Shown piece by piece: positions 1-5,115 of a stretch of DNA of 6,834 bases. A program made the translations under genes and the position numbers. The notes under the pieces are model-generated. The model saw nothing but the letters and a program-made list of their open reading frames with translations, made no database searches and was not told the DNA's origin. The first letter of the stretch is position 1. Each line of letters starts with the position of its first letter. Origin of the DNA: DATBDM01 sp036269915 (GTDB lineage Bacteria; Actinomycetota; Thermoleophilia; Solirubrobacterales; Solirubrobacteraceae); the NCBI GenBank assembly GCA_036269915.1, contig DATBDM010000218.1:1-6834 (forward strand), in the 5' to 3' direction.

Positions 1-479
1 GAGAGGAGCCGCATCGGCTGCTCGCCGAAGCTCAGCGCCACCATCAGCGGCGTGAAGGCGAGTGCGCAGCCGAGGAGCGCGTTGTCGAGCACGGGCATCT
101 CGACGACCATCCCGCGCAGCCGCTCGGGCGCCTGGACGGCGGCCTCGAGCGTCGCGTTGGCGCCCAGCGACGTGCCGAGCACCACGGCCGAGGTGAGCTC
201 GAGGTGGTCGAGCAGCGCGATGATCTCGCGGCCGTACTCGGTCATCGAGTAGTGCCACATCTCGGTCGGCCGGTCCGAGCGGCCGTGCCCGAGCAGGTCG
301 AGGCAGACGACGCGGTTGCCGCGTTCGGCGAGCGCGAGGGCGAGGCGGTCGTGCATGCGCTGGTTGAGCAGCAGCCCGTGCAGCAGCACGGTGACCCGCG
401 GACCGTCGCCGTAGGTGGTGTAGGCGATCCGCTGGCCGTCGTGCTCGAAGGCGCCGGGGCGGGGCGTGGGAGCCGGCAT
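1..479 (-). CDS. Alpha/beta fold hydrolase, 5' part (C-terminal part lies beyond the left edge)
   Basis: The frame read leftwards from the ATG at 479-477 stays open to the edge and gives 159 residues. It has the first half of an alpha/beta hydrolase fold: strand VTVLLHG with the oxyanion-hole His-Gly at residues 34-35, the LDLLGHGRSDRP segment at about 60-71 that usually follows strand 4, and the nucleophile elbow GTSLG at 102-106 with Ser104 as predicted nucleophile. The catalytic acid and histidine would lie outside the window. There is no signal peptide, so it is probably cytoplasmic. The substrate cannot be told; esterases, lactonases and C-C bond hydrolases share these motifs. The ATG is chosen because the protein begins just before the first strand and a TANNNT hexamer lies 7 bases upstream, which suggests a leaderless message. 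It diverges from the acetyltransferase gene. Confidence 0.85.
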   Translation of the reverse strand, partial: MPAPTPRPGAFEHDGQRIAYTTYGDGPRVTVLLHGLLLNQRMHDRLALALAERGNRVVCLDLLGHGRSDRPTEMWHYSMTEYGREIIALLDHLELTSAVVLGTSLGANATLEAAVQAPERLRGMVVEMPVLDNALLGCALAFTPLMVALSFGEQPMRLL

Positions 480-486
480 CGCCCGG

Positions 487-492
487 ACAATA
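487..492 (-). promoter_or_regulatory. Putative -10 hexamer of the alpha/beta hydrolase gene
   Basis: On the minus strand 492-487 reads TATTGT, which fits the actinobacterial TANNNT -10 pattern. Seven bases separate it from the ATG at 479, so transcription would begin at or next to the start codon. No Shine-Dalgarno is present in the short gap and no clear -35 is visible. The call is inferred from pattern and spacing only. Confidence 0.45.
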
Positions 493-496
493 CGCT
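491..496 (+). promoter_or_regulatory. Putative -10 hexamer of the GNAT gene
   Basis: Plus-strand TACGCT fits TANNNT and lies 8 bases before the ATG at 505, again the geometry of a leaderless message. It shares the TA step at 491-492 with the opposing hexamer of the hydrolase gene. No good -35 is seen. The call is inferred from pattern and spacing. Confidence 0.4.
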
Positions 497-504
497 GGCG
501 GCGG

Positions 505-1359
505 ATGGCTTCACCCCGTATCCGTCCGATGGACGAGTCCGACGTCATGGCGGTCGACGACGTCGCCGTCGCCGCCTTCACGGAGCTCAACGCGCGCATG
601 GGCGCCCCGCCGTACGCGGGCGCTCCGCCGGCCGCGGCGAGCGTGCGGCTGCGCCGACTGCTCGACACCGACCCGGGCGGCGCCTGGGTCGCCGAGCGCG
701 ACGGCGAGGTCGTCGGCGCGGCGCTGGCGCTTGTGCGCGAGGGGCTGTGGGGTCTCTCGCTGTTCGTCGTCGCGCCGGGGGCGCAGTCGGGCGGCCTCGG
801 CCGCGAACTGCTCGCGCGGGCCTGGGAGCACGGGCGCGACGCGCGCGGATTCGTGATCCTCGCCTCGCGCGATCCGCGCGCGCTGCGCGCCTACGTGCGG
901 CTCGGGCTCGACCTGCATCCCGCGCTCGACGCCGCCGGCGTGGCCCGCGGCGTGACCGCGCCGCCCGGGCTGCGCCTCTGGGAGCCCGCCGACGGGGCCT
1001 GGGCCGGGCCGCTCACGCGGCGCGTGCGCGGGGCGGCACACGGCGGCGACCTCGAGGCGCTCCTCGAGGGCGGCCTGCTCGCCACGGTGCTGCCCGGCCG
1101 CGGCTACGCCTTCGCGCGCGGCACGGCGCTCAAGCTGCTGGCGGCGGACGACGAGGACGCGGCGCGGATCCTGCTCGCCGACCACCTCGCGCGCGCCGCC
1201 GGGGAGCCGGTGTCGGTCGAGTGGATCACGAGCGCGCAGCAGTGGGCGGTGCGGTCCTGCGTCGAGGCAGGGCTCGAGTTGCACGCGCACGGCGCGGTGC
1301 TGACGGGCGGCGAGCTCGGGCCGATGCAGCCCTATCTCCCGAGCGGCCCCTACCTGTAG
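505..1359 (+). CDS. GNAT-family N-acetyltransferase (284 aa)
   Basis: Likely transfers an acetyl group from acetyl-CoA to an amine; the substrate is unknown. The N-terminal half is a GNAT domain: IRPMDESDV at 6-14 is the usual beta-1/alpha-1 opening, AWVAERDGEVVGAALAL at 60-76 forms strands 2-3, and LSLFVVAPGAQSGGLGRELL at 84-103 carries the acetyl-CoA pyrophosphate loop (Q-x-x-G-x-G, Gln94 to Gly99). SRDPRALRAYVRLGLDL at 121-137 matches the last helix and strand. Residues from about 150 to 284 look like a second, degenerate GNAT-like half without the Q-x-x-G-x-G loop, and end in the motif PYLPSGPYL. The ATG at 505 is preferred over an in-frame ATG at 466, because 466 lies inside the divergent hydrolase gene and upstream of the likely -10. 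The SDR gene follows after 44 bases. Confidence 0.85.
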   Translation: MASPRIRPMDESDVMAVDDVAVAAFTELNARMGAPPYAGAPPAAASVRLRRLLDTDPGGAWVAERDGEVVGAALALVREGLWGLSLFVVAPGAQSGGLGRELLARAWEHGRDARGFVILASRDPRALRAYVRLGLDLHPALDAAGVARGVTAPPGLRLWEPADGAWAGPLTRRVRGAAHGGDLEALLEGGLLATVLPGRGYAFARGTALKLLAADDEDAARILLADHLARAAGEPVSVEWITSAQQWAVRSCVEAGLELHAHGAVLTGGELGPMQPYLPSGPYL

Positions 1360-1386
1360 CCTGCCCGGCTGACACGACGTCGCCAC

Positions 1387-1395
1387 GAGGAGGAG
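1387..1395 (+). promoter_or_regulatory. Strong Shine-Dalgarno of the SDR gene
   Basis: GAGGAGGAG lies 8 bases before the ATG at 1404. It fixes this start within an open frame that continues far upstream as a shadow of the GNAT gene. The GNAT-SDR gap holds no clear terminator hairpin, which supports one transcript for both genes. Confidence 0.8.
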
Positions 1396-1403
1396 CACCG
1401 TCC

Positions 1404-2282
1404 ATGGCCAAGCAGCCGCGCCCGCTTGCGGGCAAGGTCGTCGCGATCACCGGAGCGGGCCGGGGGATCGGACGCGCCACCGCCGCCGCCCTGGCCGCCA
1501 AGGGCGCCCGCATCGCGGTCGCCGATCTCGACGTCGCCGCGGCCGAGCAGGCCGCCGCCGAGCTCGGGCCCGACCACGCCGGCATGGCGGTCGACGTGAC
1601 CGACGGCGCCGCCTTCATCGCCTTCCTCGACGACGTCGAGAAGCGGCTCGGCCCGATCGACGTGCTGATCAACAACGCCGGGATCATGCCGGTCTCGGCG
1701 CTGGCCGAGGAGGACGACGCGAGCGTCACCCGCCAGCTCGAGCTCAACCTGCACGCGGTCATCCGCGGCACGCAGGAGGCGATGCGGCGGATGGTCCCGC
1801 GCGGCAGCGGTCACATCGTCAACATCGCGTCGCTGGCCGGCCGCTCGGGCTTCCCGAACCTCGCCACCTACTGCGCGACCAAGCACGGCGTGGTCGGGCT
1901 CTCGGAGGCCGTCCGCGGCGAGCTGCGCGGCACCGGCGTCGAGATCTCGGTCGTGATGCCGGGCTTCGTGCGCACAGAGCTGATCGCCGGCCTCAAGGAC
2001 GCGCGCGGTGTCAAGACGCTCGTGCCCGAGGATGTCGCGAACGAGATCGTCTCCGCGCTCGAGGTCCCGCGCTTCGACGTCTTCGTCCCGCGCTGGACCG
2101 GCCCGCTGATCGCGGTCACCGGCGCGCTGCCGCGGCGGCTGCGCGAGGGGATCGCGCGCGCCCTCGGCGCCGACGACGCCGCGCGCGAGCCCGACCGCAG
2201 CGTCCGCGACGCCTACGAGGCCCGCGCCGCCCGCTCGGCCCCGGCGGCCGAGGAGCACGCCAAGGAGCGCTCAGCCGCCTAG
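1404..2282 (+). CDS. Classical SDR-family NAD(P)-dependent oxidoreductase (292 aa)
   Basis: A soluble short-chain dehydrogenase/reductase that should interconvert an alcohol and a ketone. The Rossmann cofactor motif is TGAGRGIG at 16-23. An acidic residue after the second strand (Asp41 in VADLD) favours NAD(H) over NADP(H). NNAG is at 90-93. The catalytic tetrad is complete: Asn115, Ser143 (in NIASLAG), Tyr156 and Lys160 (YCATK). PGFVRTEL at 186-193 is the usual strand after the active site. Beyond about residue 230 a charged Ala/Arg/Glu-rich tail makes it longer than the roughly 250-residue core. It probably shares a transcript with the GNAT gene, although the two have no obvious common pathway. 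Its last 12 bases overlap the end of the convergent dehalogenase-like gene. The substrate cannot be predicted. Confidence 0.93.
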   Translation: MAKQPRPLAGKVVAITGAGRGIGRATAAALAAKGARIAVADLDVAAAEQAAAELGPDHAGMAVDVTDGAAFIAFLDDVEKRLGPIDVLINNAGIMPVSALAEEDDASVTRQLELNLHAVIRGTQEAMRRMVPRGSGHIVNIASLAGRSGFPNLATYCATKHGVVGLSEAVRGELRGTGVEISVVMPGFVRTELIAGLKDARGVKTLVPEDVANEIVSALEVPRFDVFVPRWTGPLIAVTGALPRRLREGIARALGADDAAREPDRSVRDAYEARAARSAPAAEEHAKERSAA

Positions 2283-3149
2283 CCACTCCGCGATCGTCGC
2301 GCCGATCAGCGGCCCCTGGTCCTCCTGCAGGAAGTGACCGGCGGCGGCGATCGGGCGCGGCGGCTCGCGGCCGATCGCCGCGGCGAAGCGCTCGCCGGTG
2401 GCGAGCGGAAGGACCGGGTCCTCGGCGCCCCACAGCATCAGCGTCGGCCGCGTGTCCTCGCGCAGCGCGGCGAGCACGCGCCGCCCCGCCTCCGCGCCCG
2501 GCGCGCCGGGGGCCTGCGGGATCAGGCCGGGGAACGCGCGCGCCCCGGCCTTGGAGGCTGCCGAAGGGAACGGCGCGTCGTAGGCGGCGACGACGTCGTC
2601 GCCCGGGTCGGCGTGGCAGCCGCCGCGCACCAGCATGCCGACCGGCAGGTCCTCGGTGCGCTCGACGAAGGCGGCGAACTGCTGCCAGGCGCCGCTCATC
2701 CGCTGCTCGCCGGTGAACAGGCCCGTGTCCATCACCACGAGCCGCGCGACGCGCTCCGGCTGCTCGACGGCGAGCCGCAGCCCGATCGGGCCGCCCCAGT
2801 CGTGCACGACGAAGGTCGCGTCGCGGAGGTCGAGGTCCTCGAGCAGCGTCGCGGCGACCTCGACATGGCGGTCGTAGGCGTACCAGGCCGGGTCGATCGG
2901 CTTGTCCGAGCGGCCGAAGCCGGCGAGGTCGGGCAGGATCACCCGGTGGCCGGCCTCGAGCACCGGCGGTGCGACCTTGCGCCACAAGAAGCTCCAGGTC
3001 GGTTCGCCGTGCCACATGACGACCGGCGACCCGTCGCCCTCGTCGACGTGCGCCATGCGCAGCCCGCCGACGGTGCGGTACTGCGGCGCCCAGGGAAAGT
3101 CCGTGAGCCCGTCGAGGAGCTCGTCCGGCGTGCGGATCGCGTCGGTCAC
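2271..3149 (-). CDS. Haloalkane dehalogenase-like alpha/beta hydrolase (292 aa)
   Basis: Probably cleaves a carbon-halogen bond hydrolytically, as haloalkane dehalogenases do; the physiological substrate is unknown. The HGEPTW motif at 47-52 supplies the oxyanion hole. VVHDWGG at 114-120 places an Asp nucleophile (Asp117) followed by Trp118, a usual halide-binding residue; ordinary esterases have Ser here. The acid is Asp244 in LMLWGAEDPVLP and the base His272 in AGHFLQED. The HGEP form and an acid placed after strand 7 resemble the DhlA-type (HLD-I) group. A cap domain spans about 145-210 and includes the segment YDAPFPSAASKAGARAFP. The length matches the family. The GTG start at 3149-3147 overlaps the TAG stop of the upstream gene by one base (TAGTG) with no good Shine-Dalgarno, so translation is probably coupled. 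An epoxide hydrolase or another Asp-nucleophile relative is possible. Confidence 0.85.
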   Translation of the reverse strand: MTDAIRTPDELLDGLTDFPWAPQYRTVGGLRMAHVDEGDGSPVVMWHGEPTWSFLWRKVAPPVLEAGHRVILPDLAGFGRSDKPIDPAWYAYDRHVEVAATLLEDLDLRDATFVVHDWGGPIGLRLAVEQPERVARLVVMDTGLFTGEQRMSGAWQQFAAFVERTEDLPVGMLVRGGCHADPGDDVVAAYDAPFPSAASKAGARAFPGLIPQAPGAPGAEAGRRVLAALREDTRPTLMLWGAEDPVLPLATGERFAAAIGREPPRPIAAAGHFLQEDQGPLIGATIAEWLGG

Positions 3150-4624
3150 TAGCGGGAGACTGCCACGCCGCGCAGCAGCCCGAGCAGCTCCCGCTCGGGG
3201 GCAGCGGTGATGTGGATCTGGCGTCCCTCGCGCTGCCAGGCGATGGCGCCGAGCACCGAGAGCCGGTCGAGCCAGAACTGCAGCGCCAGCGCCTGCGTGC
3301 CCGAGCTGTAGCTGCGCGCGATGTCGAACGCCCAGCCGGTCTGGTGCATGAGCGTCGGGCTGACGCCCTCGCGGCCGGTCGCGCCCGACGCGACGTCGCG
3401 CGCGGCGGCGGTGATCCCGAGTGAGGTGCCCGGGACCTGCGCGCGCACCTGCTCGCCGAGGTAGAGCGCGACCGCGGCGGCCTCGGGCCGCAGCCCGCGG
3501 TAGAGCGGCGCCAGCGACGCGGGGAGCCGCAGTCCGGTGCGGCCGGGCTGATGCGGGAGCGCGACGAGCCGGCCCTGGTCGAGCGCCGTCTTGAGCGCCT
3601 CGGGGTTCGCAAAGCGCGGCGTGCCGGGGACCGGGTGCAGCGCCTGCTCGCCGGTGTCCGACGCGTCGTGGCGGGCGGCGAGCCGGGCGAGGCCGGTGCG
3701 GTCGGTCCGCCACTGGCGCATGATCGCCTGGGCGGCGTAGACCTTCCAGAGGTAGTTGGCGGAGTCGTCGCCCAGGCCGGACAGCTGCCGCCAGGCCTCC
3801 GCGTGGCGGGTTGGCGAGGAGTCGAAGTAGACCTTGGCGTAGGAGAGCCCGTCGCGCCGCACGACGTCGGCGATCGGGCCGCTGTGCTCGCCGCTGTAGG
3901 CGCGCAGGACGCTCTCCAGGTTGCCCTGCCCCATGTGGTAGGAGGCGATCGCGAGGTCGGTGCGCCCGAAGCGCCGCCTGGCCTCGGCGAGGTAGCGGCC
4001 CGTGGCCTCGAGCGAGGCGCGCGCGTCGAAGCGCTGGTCGACCTGCGCGCGGCGGCGGACCAGCTCCTGGACCTTCGCGCTGTCGCCGGCGTCGGTCGCG
4101 CGCCGGATCCGGTCGGAGATCCGCTGGGCCGCGGCCGAGTCGACCTGCATGCCGAGCAGGCCGCTGCCGGTCTGGGCGAGGATCTGCGTCAGCCCGACGG
4201 CGCCGGAGAGCCCCGACGGCGTCACGGCGTCCGTGCGCCCGGCGCTCTCCAGCAGGACCAGGCCCTCGAGCGTCTCCGGGGGGATGCCCGCCGTGCGCGC
4301 GGCGGCGTTGACGAGGCCGCGGTAACGCGCGGTGCGCGCGGCGCTCGCGTCCACCCCACCCGGTGAGAGAGTGAAGATGCCGTGGCTCGTCCCGCGCGCG
4401 GCGCGCGCCACGAGCGCAGCCTCATCCTCCCGGCTCCACGCGAACGGATCGCGCACGGGGCCGGACGGCAGCGGTGCCGCCTCGCGCGCCGCGGGCGTCG
4501 AGCCGGTGGCGGAGGACCGGGGCGGCGCGCCGCGCGCGAGCATGCCGGCGATGCCCGCCACCGCGAGGACGATGGCGGCCGCGGGCAGGGCGAAGCGCGG
4601 AAGGGGCCTGGAGGGGGGCGGCAC
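3149..4624 (-). CDS. Cell-wall hydrolase: lytic transglycosylase (SLT) plus M15/VanY-like domain
   Basis: From the GTG at 4624 the protein has 491 residues. FALPAAAIVLAVAGIAGMLA at 11-30 is a signal anchor or signal peptide, followed by an Ala/Pro/Ser linker. An SLT lytic transglycosylase domain spans about 105-245: the predicted catalytic Glu126 in LLESAGR, GAVGLTQI at 141-148, and IASYHMGQGNL at 226-236, equivalent to the usual ASYNAGxGNV. The C-terminal region, about 370-480, looks like an M15/VanY-type metallopeptidase (DUF5715-like): HQTGWAFD at 427-434 matches HxxGxAxD, and His471 in the segment REGRQIHIT could complete the metal site. It would act on peptidoglycan outside the membrane, cutting glycan and possibly peptide. 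The start is uncertain: in-frame GTG at 4648 and ATG at 4714 also exist, but 4714 would overlap the divergent gene. It is coupled to the dehalogenase-like gene by TAGTG. Confidence 0.82.
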   Translation of the reverse strand: MPPPSRPLPRFALPAAAIVLAVAGIAGMLARGAPPRSSATGSTPAAREAAPLPSGPVRDPFAWSREDEAALVARAARGTSHGIFTLSPGGVDASAARTARYRGLVNAAARTAGIPPETLEGLVLLESAGRTDAVTPSGLSGAVGLTQILAQTGSGLLGMQVDSAAAQRISDRIRRATDAGDSAKVQELVRRRAQVDQRFDARASLEATGRYLAEARRRFGRTDLAIASYHMGQGNLESVLRAYSGEHSGPIADVVRRDGLSYAKVYFDSSPTRHAEAWRQLSGLGDDSANYLWKVYAAQAIMRQWRTDRTGLARLAARHDASDTGEQALHPVPGTPRFANPEALKTALDQGRLVALPHQPGRTGLRLPASLAPLYRGLRPEAAAVALYLGEQVRAQVPGTSLGITAAARDVASGATGREGVSPTLMHQTGWAFDIARSYSSGTQALALQFWLDRLSVLGAIAWQREGRQIHITAAPERELLGLLRGVAVSR

Positions 4625-4671
4625 GGCCTCGCAGGCTGGCAGATGCACAGGCGCGTGCGGCGCCGCGAGCG

Positions 4672-4681
4672 CGGGTAGGCC
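4672..4681. promoter_or_regulatory. Possible divergent promoter core between wall hydrolase and small membrane protein
   Basis: The only TA step in this GC-rich gap is at 4676-4677. On the plus strand TAGGCC lies exactly 7 bases before the ATG at 4689; on the minus strand TACCCG begins at the same TA. The layout mimics the pair near 490, but the last T of TANNNT is missing on both strands. This is weak evidence. Confidence 0.2.
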
Positions 4682-4688
4682 AACGGGT

Positions 4689-4946
4689 ATGAACCTCAGA
4701 CGACGCAAGAGCAAGCCCCAGCAGGCTGCCGACCTGCTGGCCTCCTACGTGAAGCTCAAGGCCGTCTCGAAGACGGCCAAGGGCGCCAAGAAGGCCGCCA
4801 AGGGCACCGCCGTCTACCAGACGGCCAAGCGCACCCCGCTCGTCAAGCGCATCCCGATCGTGCTCCTCGGCGCCGCCGCGGCCACGTTCGCCGCGATCAA
4901 GCTGCTCGGCGGGGGCGACGACGATCAGGTGCCCGCGCACGGCTGA
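4689..4946 (+). CDS. Small Lys/Ala-rich basic protein with one membrane segment (85 aa)
   Basis: I do not recognise a named family. The protein has three parts. The N-terminus is very basic (MNLRRRKSK). A Lys/Ala-rich stretch at about 20-50 holds recurring A-K-G or A-K-R units (KTAKGAKKAAKG, then QTAKRT), like the tails of histone-H1-like bacterial proteins. One hydrophobic helix at about 55-73 (IPIVLLGAAAATFAAIKLL) is followed by an acidic end (GGGDDDQ). Codon use is typical of the window, and the reading frame ends at a hairpin and terminator, so it looks like a genuine gene. The basic part next to the membrane helix should stay cytoplasmic by the positive-inside rule. A role in binding nucleic acid or acidic polymers at the membrane is only inference. 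No Shine-Dalgarno is visible; the message may be leaderless. It diverges from the wall-hydrolase gene. Confidence 0.75.
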   Translation: MNLRRRKSKPQQAADLLASYVKLKAVSKTAKGAKKAAKGTAVYQTAKRTPLVKRIPIVLLGAAAATFAAIKLLGGGDDDQVPAHG

Positions 4947-4953
4947 GCCGTGC
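4937..4953 (+). repeat. Perfect 7-bp inverted repeat with the stop codon as its loop
   Basis: GCACGGC at 4937-4943 and GCCGTGC at 4947-4953 are exact inverted repeats, and the three loop bases are the TGA stop of the small membrane protein gene. It sits 15 bases before a second, longer hairpin. It could stabilise the mRNA 3' end or help termination; it has no T-tract of its own. Confidence 0.6.
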
Positions 4954-4968
4954 CTGCGGCGCCGCTTC

Positions 4969-4999
4969 GATGAGGCCTCGCACCGCGCGGGGCCTCATC
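4969..4999 (+). terminator. Intrinsic-type terminator of the small membrane protein gene
   Basis: The arms GATGAGGCCTCGC (4969-4981) and GCGGGGCCTCATC (4987-4999) form a 13-pair stem with one T-G wobble and a 5-base loop. A weak T-containing stretch (TCGTT, then CTTCTC) follows. Lack of a full T-run is usual in high-GC actinobacteria. It separates this gene from the sedolisin gene. Confidence 0.75.
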
Positions 5000-5115
5000 T
5001 CGTTAACACGCTTCTCATGATGCACCGGTCAGTGGAGTTTCGCGGGTCCCGGCCCGGGTAACCGCCGGGGATGGCGATGCGCGTCGGGGGACGCGCCCGA
5101 CGGGAGGACGAGACG
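5000..5115 (+). promoter_or_regulatory. Leader region of the sedolisin gene, with Shine-Dalgarno at 5102-5108
   Basis: The first 40 bases are the least GC-rich patch nearby and probably hold the promoter. TTAACA at 5003-5008 resembles a -35, but no well-spaced -10 is clear. The rest is G/C-rich and foldable. CGTCGGG (5082-5088) pairs with CCCGACG (5096-5102), and competes with the smaller GCGTC/GACGC hairpin (5081-5085 with 5090-5094). GGGAGGA at 5102-5108 is a strong Shine-Dalgarno 7 bases before the TTG at 5116, and the larger hairpin takes in its first G. Confidence 0.45.

Noticed and set aside
242..514. Alternative minus-strand frame with a Cys/Ser/Thr-rich product over the left hydrolase
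   Set aside because: It is out of frame with the alpha/beta hydrolase, whose HG and GTSLG motifs define the correct frame.
511..1398. Long minus-strand open frame opposite the GNAT gene
   Set aside because: Its composition (Arg, Gly, Ala, His, Pro) is that of a GC-rich antisense shadow. It has no recognisable motif and the plus strand carries a clear GNAT domain.
204..1403. Upstream 400-codon extension of the SDR reading frame
   Set aside because: It is Arg/Ala-rich low-complexity sequence antisense to the hydrolase and out of frame under the GNAT gene. The SDR start at 1404 has a strong Shine-Dalgarno and gives a normal family N-terminus.
1350..2258. Long minus-strand open frame opposite the SDR gene
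   Set aside because: It is an antisense shadow; the plus strand encodes all SDR motifs in order.
2334..3152. Plus-strand open frame opposite the dehalogenase-like gene
   Set aside because: It is an antisense shadow; the minus strand holds the complete catalytic motifs.
3551..4366. Plus-strand open frame opposite the wall-hydrolase gene
   Set aside because: It is an antisense shadow with no domain pattern; the minus strand has the SLT motifs.
4625..4714. Longer wall-hydrolase start at ATG 4714 or GTG 4648
   Set aside because: ATG 4714 would overlap the divergent small gene by 26 bases and add a Cys/Pro-containing stretch before the membrane helix. GTG 4648 cannot be excluded, but 4624 gives a more normal signal-anchor N-terminus.
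5010..5115. c-di-AMP (ydaO-type) or c-di-GMP (GEMM) riboswitch upstream of the exported protease
   Set aside because: Blocks such as GGGTAACC and GCCGGGGATGG are only loosely reminiscent. The conserved core segments of those classes, including the ydaO 3' end, were not found by eye. Left as an unclassified foldable leader.
5071..5115. ATG 5071 as the sedolisin start
   Set aside because: It would put 15 mostly charged residues before the signal peptide and has no good Shine-Dalgarno, whereas TTG 5116 has GGGAGGA 7 bases upstream.
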